Below are positions 18,746 through 28,314 of a DNA stretch of 64,000 nucleotides, in pieces. The DNA is taken from the NCBI RefSeq assembly GCF_009857535.1, contig NZ_WWCS01000005.1:62001-126000 (forward strand), in the 5' to 3' direction. Under the pieces are notes generated by a model that did not search any database, was not told where the DNA came from, and saw only the letters and a list, made by a program, of their open reading frames with translations. The DNA comes from Duganella margarita (lineage in GTDB: Bacteria; Pseudomonadota; Gammaproteobacteria; Burkholderiales; Burkholderiaceae_D). The position numbers were made by a program, and so were the translations under genes. The number at the start of each line of letters is the position of its first letter. Positions within the stretch are counted from its first letter, which is position 1.

Positions 18746-19798
18746 TTATGCCGCGACCGAGCCTTCTTCGGCGTAGCGCAGTAGCGCGCTGTGCTGGCGG
18801 CAAAAGCGGGTGGCGGCCTTGTAGCCGACGTCGAACAGCAGCTGCATGTTGGAGGTGGACCAGTCCATGGTGTAGGGCAGGTGCTGGTCCGGCACCGCCG
18901 CCATCAATTCCAGCTTCAGCAGGCTGCGCTTGGGAGAGGTGTGCTCCAGTTCGAACAGCCGCAACTGATTCTGCGACACCCGCACCAGCGGCGTGATCAT
19001 CGAGCCGACCCAGGCGTCGTACAGGTTGCGCGGCTTGCGCAGCAGCCGCTCGTCGCCGAGGATGTCGAGCACCACTAGCGTGTCGACGTCGTGATGCTCG
19101 CCGCAGCCTTCGATGAAGGGATCGAAGTTCAGGGTTTCCAGCGCCGCGCCCTCGATGTAATCCTCGCCGTCGATCTCGGTCGGCGCGTACAGGAAGGGGA
19201 AGGACAGGGCGGCGCGCACGTGCTGCGCCTGGATCTCGTGCTTGCCCCAGATCCGCATGGTCTGCTGGTTGAGGTTGTAGGCGTTGATGTAGAACGCCGG
19301 CTTCATGCCGGCGATGGCGGAGAAGTCCACCGCGCCTTCCAGGAACGGCGCATGCGCACACAGCCCCAGGCTCTTGGCCGACAGATTCGATGGCGACATG
19401 GTCGACATCAGCAACTGGGTCCAGTCCGCCCACGGCGCCTGACTGCCGCCCATCATGCCGGCGAACAGCGGATTGCCGGCCGGCGGCGCGAACACGTTGC
19501 GGTAGGCATCGGCCTGGTTGCCCGGTTTGTGGAAGATTTTGTAATTGACCGGCATCATCTTGTAGATGCTGTCGGCGACGCCGGCGTCGGCCCAGCGTTT
19601 CAGCGCTTCACGCGGCGTGCCTTCCAGCGGCGCCGTGTAAAGCAAACCCATTAGCACACCCGCGCCCGAGGCCGAGATCACATCGAACTCGACCTCCTGG
19701 TCGAGGAATGCCGCCAGCGCGCCGGCGATCAGCGGCGAGTTCGGTGCGCCACCGCCCAGCACCAAGCCCGTTTTCTTCGTTGCAGCTGCCTGAGTCAT
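18746..19798 (-). CDS. Patatin-like phospholipase family protein, degenerate catalytic motifs
   Basis: 350 residues with a patatin-type N-terminus: GLVLGGGAPNSPLIAGAL (oxyanion region) and DVISASGAGVLMG where patatins have a GXSXG nucleophile elbow. The serine is present but the flanking glycines differ (SASGA). The second half of the dyad, normally DGG/DGA, reads EGA in YIEGAALE. The fold assignment is good; lipase activity is uncertain. No signal peptide. It lies downstream of an M28 peptidase gene on the same strand with a 113-bp gap carrying a palindrome. Confidence 0.8.
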   Translation of the reverse strand: MTQAAATKKTGLVLGGGAPNSPLIAGALAAFLDQEVEFDVISASGAGVLMGLLYTAPLEGTPREALKRWADAGVADSIYKMMPVNYKIFHKPGNQADAYRNVFAPPAGNPLFAGMMGGSQAPWADWTQLLMSTMSPSNLSAKSLGLCAHAPFLEGAVDFSAIAGMKPAFYINAYNLNQQTMRIWGKHEIQAQHVRAALSFPFLYAPTEIDGEDYIEGAALETLNFDPFIEGCGEHHDVDTLVVLDILGDERLLRKPRNLYDAWVGSMITPLVRVSQNQLRLFELEHTSPKRSLLKLELMAAVPDQHLPYTMDWSTSNMQLLFDVGYKAATRFCRQHSALLRYAEEGSVAA

Positions 19799-19850
19799 CT
19801 ACGCCCCCCTTGAGTGGAATGGAACAAAATGCTGTGACAGAAGCTACCAC

Positions 19851-19877
19851 AATAAAATTCCCTAGGGCAATTTTATT
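19851..19877. promoter_or_regulatory. AT-rich palindrome between M28 peptidase and patatin genes
   Basis: Arms AATAAAATT and AATTTTATT (perfect 9 bp) enclose CCCTAGGGC, itself containing an 8-bp palindrome. It lies 35 bp past the M28 stop and upstream of the patatin start on the minus strand. It may be a terminator (GC core, T-rich tail) or an operator; the sequence does not decide. Confidence 0.45.
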
Positions 19878-19911
19878 AAAAGATAACGGTTATTCAGGCG
19901 ATGCATAGATG

Positions 19912-21288
19912 TCAGCGCTGCGGCAGCGGATAGGTGGCGACGCTGACGTTGCCGTCCTTGTCGACCGCCTGTACGCCGAACAGGAAGTTGTCCTTGGAGC
20001 GCGGGATCACATACTGCGTGGTATTGCCGACGTAGAGCGCGCCTTGCCACTGCGGCGCGGTGGTCTCGCGCCAGACGATGCGGTAGCCGGCCAGGTCCGG
20101 TTCCTTGTTGGCTTGCCATACCAGCTCCGTGTTGTTGTCCAGCTTGGCGGTGCGCACCTTGACTTGCTGCGGCGCGGCCGGCGCCAGCGCCAGCGACGAC
20201 AGCGCGGCGGCGTTCACGCGCGCCACCTGGGCGATGTAGTTGAAGTCGTCATATTCCGGCAGGTCGCCGATTTTCTTGCCACCTTCTTCGCGCAGATCCT
20301 GGTGCTGGTGGTTGAAGTCCTCGTTCGGCTCGGTGAAGCGCACCGCTGCGTAGCCGCGATCAAGGAACGGGCTGTGGTCGCCGCCGCGCAGGTAGCGGTC
20401 GCGCCGGTAAATCACGTTGACGCTGAACTTGTCGACATAGCGCTCGCCGGTTTCCTTGATGTGGCGCGCCAGCTGGCGGGTGATGGAGTCGTTCTCGCCG
20501 CCGGTGGCCACCAGCGCGCGGTTGGCGTCCGACATCTCCTTGACGGCCGGGATGCCTTCGGCGAACAGGCGCACCTGCGTGTTGTCGACATGGCCGTCGT
20601 CGGCGCGCGAGCTGCCGATGATGTCGTTGTTCAGCATGCCGGCGATGTTCCAGTTCTTCTGCCTGGCCAGCTCGGCCCAGTTGGCGGCGCCCAGCAGGCC
20701 TTGCTCTTCGGCTGCCACGGTCATGAACACCAGCGTGGCGTCGAACTTGTGGCGCGCCATCACACACGCCATTTCAATCACGGCGGCGGTGCCGGAGGCG
20801 TCGTCGTTGGCGCCCGGCGCATCGCTGGTGGCGTTCATGACGTCGGTCACACGCGAATCGTAGTGGCCGCTGACCACGTACATACGGTCCACCGACTCTG
20901 CCTGCGTGCCCGGCAGCGTGGCGACCACGTTGACGATCTCGGTCGGCTGGCTCAGGCGCGCCATCACCGGATGGACGTGGCTGTCGTAGCTGACCTGCAG
21001 ACGGCCGCCGGCCGCCGCGCCGCAACGTTCCAGCTCGCTCTTGATCCAGCGCCGCGCCGCGCCGATGCCGCGCGTGTCGGAGACGGTGTCGGACATGGTG
21101 TGGCGGGTGCCGAAGCTGACCAGCTTGCGCACATAACCCTCAATGCGCTGCGGTGAAATCTCTTTGACGATCTGGTCGATCTCGGCCTGATGGGCGGTGA
21201 CGTTGGGACCGTTATCGGCGGCGATGGCGCTGGTGGCAAAGCACAGCAGCAGCGCCGTCGGCAGGGTGTTGCGGGGAATGAATGGCAT
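19912..21288 (-). CDS. Secreted M28-family zinc aminopeptidase
   Basis: 458 residues with a signal peptide (MPFIPRNTLPTALLLCFATSAIAA). Co-catalytic zinc ligands are recognisable: VSGHYDSR (His, near 136), GANDDASGTAAVIEMA (Asp), AEEQGLLGA (catalytic Glu plus Glu ligand), LNNDIIGS (Asp) and GDHSPFLDRGYAAVRFTE (His). The C-terminal about 90 residues look like a fibronectin type III-like domain. Predicted to trim peptides in the periplasm or outside the cell. The ATG at 21288 is chosen for the signal peptide; the frame itself runs further upstream. Confidence 0.92.
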   Translation of the reverse strand: MPFIPRNTLPTALLLCFATSAIAADNGPNVTAHQAEIDQIVKEISPQRIEGYVRKLVSFGTRHTMSDTVSDTRGIGAARRWIKSELERCGAAAGGRLQVSYDSHVHPVMARLSQPTEIVNVVATLPGTQAESVDRMYVVSGHYDSRVTDVMNATSDAPGANDDASGTAAVIEMACVMARHKFDATLVFMTVAAEEQGLLGAANWAELARQKNWNIAGMLNNDIIGSSRADDGHVDNTQVRLFAEGIPAVKEMSDANRALVATGGENDSITRQLARHIKETGERYVDKFSVNVIYRRDRYLRGGDHSPFLDRGYAAVRFTEPNEDFNHQHQDLREEGGKKIGDLPEYDDFNYIAQVARVNAAALSSLALAPAAPQQVKVRTAKLDNNTELVWQANKEPDLAGYRIVWRETTAPQWQGALYVGNTTQYVIPRSKDNFLFGVQAVDKDGNVSVATYPLPQR

Positions 21289-21305
21289 GAACTTCTTTCT
21301 GGATT

Positions 21306-22322
21306 TCAGGGGAACAGCACCGGCAGCTCTTGCGAGCGTTTGCGCAGCAGGTTTTTGGCGTCTTCGTATTCGGGATAAATCAGGCCGACGGTGTCCCAGA
21401 ACTGCTGGCTGTGATTCATTTCCAGGATGTGCGACAGTTCGTGCGCCACCACGTAGTCGATCAGCGGCAGCGAGAAGTGGATCAGTTTCCAGTTCAGGCG
21501 GATCTTGCGGTCGGCGGTGCATGAGCCCCAGCGGGTGCCGGCCGATGTCAGGCCGAACGAGTGGTACTGCACGCCCAGCCGGGCGGCATACAGATCCAGG
21601 CGCTCTTCAAACAGCGCTTTGGCCTGTTGCTGGTACCAGGCCTTGACGCGTTCCTTCAGCTGGTTCTCGCTGGCGCCCGGCATCATGGTCATCCACAGCT
21701 CGCGGGTGCTGGGATTGTAGATGCTGCGATTGCGGCCGCCCACCAGCAGCCGCAGCGTGATGTCCTGACCCAGATACGGAATCTGCGTGCCGTCGATCCA
21801 TTCCACCGGCGGCTTTTGCAGCCGCGCCGCGCGGCGTTCGCGCCGCTCTTTCAGTTTGCTGAGGATCCAGTGCTGCTTGGTGCGGATCGCTTCGTCGATT
21901 TCGGCGATGGTGATGCGTTTGGGCGCGGTCACGCGCAGGCCGTCGTCGTCGATCATGAAGCCGATCGAGCGCCGCGTCGAGCGACGCAGCTCGTATTCGA
22001 GGATGAAATCGCCCACCATCAGCTGCCGGCGCGGCGGCAGGTCGGGCGGCGGCGCCACCAGCGGCCGGGTCTTGACCGGCACCGCGGTTTCCGGCGGGGC
22101 GACGTAAGGCGATACGGGAGGTGGCTTGGTCGAGGTGGCGGGCGTCGGCGGAACCGACCATACCGGCGTGGTGTACACCGGCTTGGGAGGCGCGGAGGCC
22201 TCCCGTCCAAACAGGTCCGGCTGATTCGGATCGGGGGACGCCGGTTTGACCAGCGTCGCCAGATCGTCTAACCAGCGTTGTAGGCGTGGGGCGAAATGAC
22301 GCGCATTTCTGATTCTATCCAA
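21306..22322 (-). CDS. YgjP-like zinc metallopeptidase (M48-related, DUF45)
   Basis: The C-terminal domain has SAGTRWGSC, RLNWKLIHF and VVAHELSHILEMNHSQQFW, the HEXXH-type zinc site plus downstream His of the YgjP/DUF45 family. Upstream is a Pro-rich stretch of about 60 residues. No ATG precedes the core in a suitable place. The best start is TTG at 22322, with AGGTGGA four bases ahead and inside the end of plsC; a GTG at 22178 is the alternative. The gene thus overlaps the plsC stop (22268) and is likely translationally coupled. Family sure, start unsure. Confidence 0.82.
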   Translation of the reverse strand: MDRIRNARHFAPRLQRWLDDLATLVKPASPDPNQPDLFGREASAPPKPVYTTPVWSVPPTPATSTKPPPVSPYVAPPETAVPVKTRPLVAPPPDLPPRRQLMVGDFILEYELRRSTRRSIGFMIDDDGLRVTAPKRITIAEIDEAIRTKQHWILSKLKERRERRAARLQKPPVEWIDGTQIPYLGQDITLRLLVGGRNRSIYNPSTRELWMTMMPGASENQLKERVKAWYQQQAKALFEERLDLYAARLGVQYHSFGLTSAGTRWGSCTADRKIRLNWKLIHFSLPLIDYVVAHELSHILEMNHSQQFWDTVGLIYPEYEDAKNLLRKRSQELPVLFP

Positions 22323-23026
22323 GTTTCCACCTGTTGCATCATGCTGTCCGGGGTTTGACCCTCCGGCGAGATTGGTTTGCCTATCGATACTGTAACAAGG
22401 CCGGGCCGTTTGATGAAAGAGTTTTTTGGCCAGCACTCGCCCGAATTGTGGGCAATCGGCACAACCACCGCGTTGGTCTCGATCGCCAGCCGGGTGCCGC
22501 CGCTCTTGTACTTGCCGGTCTGGCCGACCGGAATCCGCGTCCCTTCCGGGAACATGATAATCCACAGGCCCTGTTCCAGCCGGCGCTTGCCGTGACGGAC
22601 CACGTGCTTGAAGGCGTGCTTGCCCTGTTTGCGGTCGATCGGGATCATGCGCAGCAGCGCCATGGCCCAGCCGAAGAACGGAATGTACAGGATCTCTTTT
22701 TTAAACACGAACACCAGTGGACGCGGCATGTTCGGCAGCAGGAAAATGGTTTCCCACGCCGACTGGTGCTTGGACAGCACGATGGCCGGCGCATCCGGGA
22801 AGTTCTCCTGGCCGCGGATTTCGTAGCGGATGCCGCAGATGACCTTGAGGCACCAGATCATGAACACGTTCCAGCGCGAGGTGATGAAGAAGCGCTGGCG
22901 ATACGGCAGCGGCGCCGCCAGGAAGCAGACGCAGGACCAGATAATGGTCGATACCACCATGACGATGGTGAAGATCAGGGAACGCAGAAATAAAACGGGA
23001 TGACCCAATGCAGACTCCAAAAACAA
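22268..23026 (-). CDS. plsC: 1-acyl-sn-glycerol-3-phosphate acyltransferase (PlsC)
   Basis: 252 residues. An N-terminal hydrophobic helix pair (FLRSLIFTIVMVVSTIIW) is followed by KHQSAWE (HX4D variant: H-Q-S-A-W-E, Glu in place of Asp), MIPIDR and MFPEGTRIP. HX4E variants occur in this subfamily. The start is TTG at 23026, directly after the gmhB stop; no earlier ATG exists before the membrane helix. Part of the conserved glyQ-glyS-gmhB-plsC chain. Confidence 0.9.
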   Translation of the reverse strand: MFLESALGHPVLFLRSLIFTIVMVVSTIIWSCVCFLAAPLPYRQRFFITSRWNVFMIWCLKVICGIRYEIRGQENFPDAPAIVLSKHQSAWETIFLLPNMPRPLVFVFKKEILYIPFFGWAMALLRMIPIDRKQGKHAFKHVVRHGKRRLEQGLWIIMFPEGTRIPVGQTGKYKSGGTRLAIETNAVVVPIAHNSGECWPKNSFIKRPGLVTVSIGKPISPEGQTPDSMMQQVETWIESEMRVISPHAYNAG

Positions 23027-23593
23027 TTAACTGACAACGTGCAGCGCTGGCGGCACGCTGGTTTTCAGCAGGTGCGTGACCATCGCGGCCAGATCCGGGA
23101 ACACCATGGTGCCGGGCGGCAGGCCGCCGGTGGACTGGGTCTTTTCGCCTTTGCCGGTGAGGACCAGATACGGCACGCAGCCGCTGACGTAACCAGCCTG
23201 CAGGTCGCGCAGCGAGTCGCCGACCACCGGCACGCCTTTCAGGCTGATTTTATAGCGCTGCGAGATTTCTGTGAACATGCCCGGCTTGGGCTTGCGGCAG
23301 TCGCAGTTGTCGGCCGCCGCGTGCGGGCAGAAGAACACCGCGTCGATGTCCGCGCCGACTTGCTGCGCCAGGTTATGCATCTTCTGGTGGATGGCGTTGA
23401 GGATGGTCATGTCGAAGAACTCGCGGGCGATGCCCGACTGGTTCGACGCCACCACCACCCGGTAGCCGGCCTGGTTCAACCTGGCGATCGCCTCCATCGA
23501 GCCGGGAATGGGAATCCACTCCGCCGGCGATTTGATGAAGTCCGGCGAATCGTGGTTGATAACGCCGTCGCGATCGAGAATGATCAGTTTCAT
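23027..23593 (-). CDS. gmhB: D-glycero-beta-D-manno-heptose-1,7-bisphosphate 7-phosphatase
   Basis: HAD-family phosphatase making heptose-1-phosphate, precursor of the ADP-heptose used by WaaC. LIILDRDGVINHDS (nucleophile DxD region), VVVASNQSGIAR, the zinc-binding CPHAAADNCDCRKPKPGMF and VVGDSLRDLQAG are all intact. The start is ATG 23593, where homology begins; an in-frame ATG at 23608 adds five residues. Located directly after glyS. Confidence 0.94.
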   Translation of the reverse strand: MKLIILDRDGVINHDSPDFIKSPAEWIPIPGSMEAIARLNQAGYRVVVASNQSGIAREFFDMTILNAIHQKMHNLAQQVGADIDAVFFCPHAAADNCDCRKPKPGMFTEISQRYKISLKGVPVVGDSLRDLQAGYVSGCVPYLVLTGKGEKTQSTGGLPPGTMVFPDLAAMVTHLLKTSVPPALHVVS

Positions 23594-23608
23594 GGACGGC
23601 GTACCCAT

Positions 23609-25717
23609 TTACGCCGCCAGTTTCGAGATGTCGGCCACGCGGTTCATCATCCCGTGCAGGGACGACAGCAGCGCCAGACGGTTGTTGCGCAGAGCGACAT
23701 CTTCCGCCATCACCATCACGTCGTTGAAGAAGGCGTCGACTTCTTCCTTCAGCTGCGCCAGTGTTTTCAGCGTGCCGGCAAAGTCGCCGCTGTTGAAGGC
23801 CGCATCGATTTCCGGCAGCACGCGCACCACGGCGGTGTTGAGGTTTTTCTCGGCGGTGTCCTGCAGCAGCGAGACGTTGACGCCCTGTTCGCCGACGGCG
23901 GCCAGCGCGTCCTCGTTCTTCTTCAGGATATTGGTGATACGCTTGTTGGCGGCGGCCAGCGAAGCCGATTCCGGCAGCGCGGCGAAGGCTTGCACGGCTT
24001 CCAGACGCTGCACGATGTCGTCCAGGCGGTCCGGGTTCTGGGCCACGACAGCTTCGATCTCGTTGACCGAGAAGCCGCGTTCGCGCAGGATGCCGCGCAG
24101 GCGGTCATACATGAAGGTGGCCACATCGGCCGACGGATCTTTGAAGCCTGGCACCGACTGGAACAGCTGAGCGGCTTGCGACAGCAGGCTGCTGATCGAC
24201 AGGGACAGACGCTTTTCAATCAGCATACGCAGCACGCCCAGCGCGTGGCGGCGCAGCGCGAATGGGTCCTTGTCGCCGGTTGGCGCCAGGCCGATGGCCC
24301 AGATGCCGACCAGGGTTTCCAGCTTGTCGGCCAAGGCTACGGCGGTGCCGGTGACGGTGGTCGGCAGGGCGTCGCCGGCAAAGCGCGGCTGATAGTGTTC
24401 CGATGCGGCCAGCGCCACGTCTTCAGGTTCGCCGTCGTTGCGGGCGTAGTAGGTGCCCATGATGCCTTGCAGCTCAGGGAATTCGCCCACCATTTCGGTG
24501 ACCAGATCGGCCTTCGACAGTTTGGCGGCGCGTTGCGCCAGCGTGGCGTCGCCGCCGATGGCGGTGGCGATGAAGCCGGCCAGCGCTGCGACGCGTTCAC
24601 CGCGCGCGCCTTGTGTGCCAAGTTTGTTGTGGTAGACGATTTTGTCCAGCAGCGGCAGGCGCGATTCCAGGGTTTTCTTCTTGTCTTGCTCGAAGAAGAA
24701 CTTGGCGTCGGACAGGCGCGGACGCACCACGCGCTCGTTGCCGTCGATGATGGCGTTCGGCGTGTCGGTGGCGATGTTGGAGACGATCAGGAAGCGCGAA
24801 CGCAGCTTGCCGTTGGTGTCGGTCAGTGCGAAGTATTTCTGGTTGGTCTGCATGGTGAGGATCAGGCATTCCTGCGGCACGGCCAGGAATTCTTCCTCGA
24901 AGTTGCACTCGTAGACCACCGGCCATTCGACCAGCGCGGATACTTCGTCCAGCAGCGCTTCCGGCATCAGCACTTTATCGGCGCCGGCCTTGGCCAGCAG
25001 TTCGGTGCGGATCTGTTCCTTGCGCTCTTCGACGGAGGCCAGTACTTTGCCGTCGGCTTTCAGCGTGGCGGCGTAGACATCTGCACTGGCGATGGTGACG
25101 GCGCGTTTGCCAGGCGCGGTCAGGAAGCGATGGCCCTCGGTGACGTTGGCGGCGGTCAGGCCGAGCAAGGTCAGTGGCAGCACGGTCGCACCATGCAGCG
25201 CGACCAGCGCGTGCGCAGGACGCACGAACTGCACGGTGGCGCCGTCCGGACGCTGATAGCTCATCACCTTCGGAATCGGCAGCTTGGAGACCGAGTCTTC
25301 CAGTGCGGCTTGCAGGCCGCCTTGCAGCGCGCTACCGGCGGCGGTGTAGGTGTAGAAGAAGCTTTCGGCCTTGCCGTCCTGCGCGCGTTCCAGATCGGCC
25401 ACGGTCAGGTCAGGAAAGCCCAGGGCGGCCAGTTTCTTGGCCAGCGGCGGTGTGCCGTTGCCGTTGGCGTCCAGCGCGACCGACACCGGCAGCACTTTTT
25501 CGCGGATCGATTTATCCGGCGACACGGCGCGCACTTTGGTGATGGACACGGCCAGGCGGCGCGGCGTGGCGTAGGCGGTGGCGACGCTGTCGGCTTCCAG
25601 GAAGTCGCGCGATTTCAGGCCGTTGACGATGCCGTCCGCGAAAGCCTTGCCCAGTTTGGCGAGCGCCTTCGGCGGCAGTTCTTCGGTCAGCAGTTCGATG
25701 AGCAGAGTTTGAGTCAT
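23609..25717 (-). CDS. glyS: Glycyl-tRNA synthetase beta subunit
   Basis: The 702-residue beta chain of the bacterial alpha2beta2 glycyl-tRNA synthetase, which binds tRNA-Gly. It starts [15 protein letters not shown] and continues with the family blocks RRLAVSI, MRW-like [34 protein letters not shown] and the C-terminal DALR-like anticodon-binding part ending [19 protein letters not shown]. Full length. It follows glyQ by 14 bp. Confidence 0.97.
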   Translation of the reverse strand: MTQTLLIELLTEELPPKALAKLGKAFADGIVNGLKSRDFLEADSVATAYATPRRLAVSITKVRAVSPDKSIREKVLPVSVALDANGNGTPPLAKKLAALGFPDLTVADLERAQDGKAESFFYTYTAAGSALQGGLQAALEDSVSKLPIPKVMSYQRPDGATVQFVRPAHALVALHGATVLPLTLLGLTAANVTEGHRFLTAPGKRAVTIASADVYAATLKADGKVLASVEERKEQIRTELLAKAGADKVLMPEALLDEVSALVEWPVVYECNFEEEFLAVPQECLILTMQTNQKYFALTDTNGKLRSRFLIVSNIATDTPNAIIDGNERVVRPRLSDAKFFFEQDKKKTLESRLPLLDKIVYHNKLGTQGARGERVAALAGFIATAIGGDATLAQRAAKLSKADLVTEMVGEFPELQGIMGTYYARNDGEPEDVALAASEHYQPRFAGDALPTTVTGTAVALADKLETLVGIWAIGLAPTGDKDPFALRRHALGVLRMLIEKRLSLSISSLLSQAAQLFQSVPGFKDPSADVATFMYDRLRGILRERGFSVNEIEAVVAQNPDRLDDIVQRLEAVQAFAALPESASLAAANKRITNILKKNEDALAAVGEQGVNVSLLQDTAEKNLNTAVVRVLPEIDAAFNSGDFAGTLKTLAQLKEEVDAFFNDVMVMAEDVALRNNRLALLSSLHGMMNRVADISKLAA

Positions 25718-25731
25718 ATCGTTTATATCGT

Positions 25732-26661
25732 TTATTTTGCAACTGCGTCAGCGGCGACAGCGGCGGTCTTCGGAGCCATAGGGAAGCCCAGACGCTCACG
25801 CGAATCGTAGTAAGCCTGCGCCACGAGGCGCGACAAGGTGCGCACGCGGCCGATGTAGGCGGCGCGCTCGGTGACCGAGATGGCGCCGCGCGCGTCCAGC
25901 AGGTTGAAGCTGTGCGAGGCCTTCATGATCTGCTCGTAGGCCGGCAGCGTCAGTTGCGCCTCGATCAGGCGCTTGGCTTCCGATTCGTGGTTGTTAAACT
26001 GCGAGAACAGCAGCTCGGTGTTCGAATGCTCGAAGTTGTAGGCCGATTGTTCCACTTCATTCTGGTGGAAGACGTCGCCGTACTTCAGCGTTTTCGTTTC
26101 ACCGTTTTCTTCCCAGGTGGTCCACACCAGGTCATACATATTCTCGACGCCTTGCAGGTACATGGCCAGACGCTCGACGCCGTAGGTAATTTCACCCAGC
26201 ACAGGTTTGCAATCCAGGCCGCCGACCTGCTGGAAGTAGGTGAACTGCGTCACCTCCATGCCGTTCAGCCAGACTTCCCAACCCAGGCCCCAGGCGCCCA
26301 GCGTCGGCGATTCCCAGTCGTCTTCGACGAAACGGACGTCGTTCTGCTTCAAGTCCAGGCCCAGCGCTTCCAGCGAACCCAGATACAGGTCCAGGATATT
26401 TTCCGGCGCCGGCTTCATCACCACCTGGTACTGGTAGTAGTGCTGGCCGCGGTTCGGGTTTTCGCCATAGCGGCCGTCTTTCGGGCGGCGCGAAGGCTGC
26501 ACGTAGGCGGCGCGCCAAGGCTCCGGGCCGATCGCGCGCAGGAACGTACCGGTGTGGAAGGTGCCGGCGCCGACTTCCATGTCGTAGGGCTGGAGCAGGG
26601 CGCAGCCTTGCTTGTCCCAGTAGGTTTGCAAGGTCAGGATAATTTGTTGAAATGTCAGCAT
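25732..26661 (-). CDS. glyQ: Glycyl-tRNA synthetase alpha subunit
   Basis: The 309-residue catalytic alpha chain. [32 protein letters not shown] at the N-terminus, [14 protein letters not shown] (ATP site) and [20 protein letters not shown] are characteristic. With glyS it forms the complete enzyme. It follows lnt on the minus strand after an 81-bp gap holding a GC-rich hairpin. Confidence 0.97.
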   Translation of the reverse strand: MLTFQQIILTLQTYWDKQGCALLQPYDMEVGAGTFHTGTFLRAIGPEPWRAAYVQPSRRPKDGRYGENPNRGQHYYQYQVVMKPAPENILDLYLGSLEALGLDLKQNDVRFVEDDWESPTLGAWGLGWEVWLNGMEVTQFTYFQQVGGLDCKPVLGEITYGVERLAMYLQGVENMYDLVWTTWEENGETKTLKYGDVFHQNEVEQSAYNFEHSNTELLFSQFNNHESEAKRLIEAQLTLPAYEQIMKASHSFNLLDARGAISVTERAAYIGRVRTLSRLVAQAYYDSRERLGFPMAPKTAAVAADAVAK

Positions 26662-26677
26662 CTTGTGATCGTCGGTG

Positions 26678-26707
26678 GCGCGCCCGGGCAGGGGCCGGCG
26701 GGCGCGC
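26678..26707 (-). promoter_or_regulatory. GC-rich hairpin between lnt and glyQ
   Basis: GCGCGCCCG and CGGGCGCGC form perfect 9-bp arms around a 12-nt loop, ending 17 bp upstream of the glyQ start. It could attenuate read-through from lnt or influence glyQ translation. No T-run follows, so a simple terminator is not proven. Confidence 0.4.
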
Positions 26708-26742
26708 GGTTGCAGTTTCGCTAAAGGGATGATTTTAGCGGG

Positions 26743-28314
26743 TTAAGCGGCTTTTGGCTGATTTTTTGCGCGGCGCGTCAAAAACCATGCGGCCGCCACG
26801 GACAGCGCGGTCAGCGCCAGGAACAGCTTGTTCCCCCAGAGGATATAGGGCGTGCTGCCTCCCATGCCCTGCACATTGGCAGCCAGGGTGCCGAAGGTGT
26901 TGGCCGGCAGCTGCTGCACCACTTTGCCTTCGCCATTGATGATGGCGGTGGCCCCGGTATTGGTCGCCCGCAGCATGGGGCGGCCGGTTTCCAGCGTGCG
27001 CATCTGCGAGATCTGCAAATGCTGCGGAATGGCGATGGTGTCGCCAAACCAGGCCAGGTTGGAGATGTTGAGCAGCAGCGTGGCCGGTTTCTGGTCCTGC
27101 GCCGGGTGGTTCAGCTGCGCGGCGATTTCCTCGCCAAACAAGTCTTCGTAGCAGATGTTGGGCAGCACGCGCTGGTCCTTGATCGGGAACGCCGGCTGGA
27201 TATCGCGGCCGCTGGTCTGGTCGCCCAGCGGGATCGACATCAGGTTGACGAACCAGCGGAAGCCGAACGGAATGAACTCTCCATACGGCACCAGGTGGTG
27301 CTTGTTGTAGCGGTAGTAGCCGTCGCTCTGGCGCGGCGTGATGCCGATCGCGCTGTTGAAATAGGCGGTCTGGCTGTCGGCCAGCGGAATGCCGAGGATC
27401 AGGTTGCTGTTGGTCTTGTTCAGGAACTGGGCGATGCCCGGCAGGTAATCCGGCGGCAGTTGCTGGGGCAGCATGACGATGGCCGTCTCCGGCGTGGCGA
27501 TCAGGTCGGCCGGCGCGGCGGTGATGGCGTCCTGGTACAGCTTGAGGGTCGACATGACCTTGGCGCCGTTGAATTTCTCATCCTGCGGGATATTCCCTTG
27601 CAGCAGGCGCACCGAAATCGGCTTGCCTTCCGGGTAAGTCCAGTGCAGGAAGCTGAGGCCGACGCCGGCCACGCCGATGGCGACCACCAGCCCGGCGGCG
27701 CGCAGCCGGGTGCGGTGCAGCAGCAACAGCAGGGCGCCGGCCATGACGGCCGCCAGCCAGCCGAGGCCGTACATGCCGATGATCGGCGCAAAGCCGGCCA
27801 GCGGGCTGTGATTATGGGCGTAACCGGACGCCAGCCACGGGAAGCCGGTGAACAGCCAGCCGCGCAGCCATTCGAACAGTGCCCACACGGCCGGGAACAC
27901 CAGCAGGTTGGCGACCGGCAGCGGCAGCGTCCAGCGGTGGCGCAGCCAGGCGGCGCTGGCCATGGCAGCGGCGCCGTAAATGCCCATGGCGGCGCCCAGC
28001 AGCAACACGGCGGCGGCCGCCAGCGGCGCCGGCATGTCGCCGTAGGTGTGCATCGACACGTACAGCCAGTGGACGCCGGCGGCGGTCCAGCCGGTGACGA
28101 AGGCCCAGCCGATCAGCGCGGCAGCCTTGATGCTGGAGCTGCGCAGGACCTGGTAGAACAGTGTGGCCAGGCCGAGGATTTCGATCGGCCACCAGCCGAA
28201 CGGCGCAAAGGCGAACACGCACAATGCGCCGGCCACGCCGGTGATGATCATCCGGCCTCGGGTCGAGCGTTGCGGCTTGGGGGGATCGTTGGGATTGGCG
28301 CGGCGAAAGCGCAT
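26743..28314 (-). CDS. lnt: Apolipoprotein N-acyltransferase
   Basis: Adds the third acyl chain to the N-terminal cysteine of lipoproteins in the inner membrane. 523 residues: an N-terminal half with about seven membrane helices, then a nitrilase-like periplasmic domain. Catalytic-triad candidates are Glu in ATPETAIV (near 275), the central Lys region, and Cys in LPNICYEDLFG (near 388). Its ATG overlaps the corC stop by one base (TAATG), so the two are coupled. Confidence 0.95.
   Translation of the reverse strand: MRFRRANPNDPPKPQRSTRGRMIITGVAGALCVFAFAPFGWWPIEILGLATLFYQVLRSSSIKAAALIGWAFVTGWTAAGVHWLYVSMHTYGDMPAPLAAAAVLLLGAAMGIYGAAAMASAAWLRHRWTLPLPVANLLVFPAVWALFEWLRGWLFTGFPWLASGYAHNHSPLAGFAPIIGMYGLGWLAAVMAGALLLLLHRTRLRAAGLVVAIGVAGVGLSFLHWTYPEGKPISVRLLQGNIPQDEKFNGAKVMSTLKLYQDAITAAPADLIATPETAIVMLPQQLPPDYLPGIAQFLNKTNSNLILGIPLADSQTAYFNSAIGITPRQSDGYYRYNKHHLVPYGEFIPFGFRWFVNLMSIPLGDQTSGRDIQPAFPIKDQRVLPNICYEDLFGEEIAAQLNHPAQDQKPATLLLNISNLAWFGDTIAIPQHLQISQMRTLETGRPMLRATNTGATAIINGEGKVVQQLPANTFGTLAANVQGMGGSTPYILWGNKLFLALTALSVAAAWFLTRRAKNQPKAA

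Noticed and set aside
23000..25810. Very long plus-strand frame (about 936 codons) opposite gmhB and glyS
   Set aside because: An antisense artefact of high GC3; Arg/Gln/His-rich sequence without any recognisable motif, while the minus strand encodes intact conserved enzymes.
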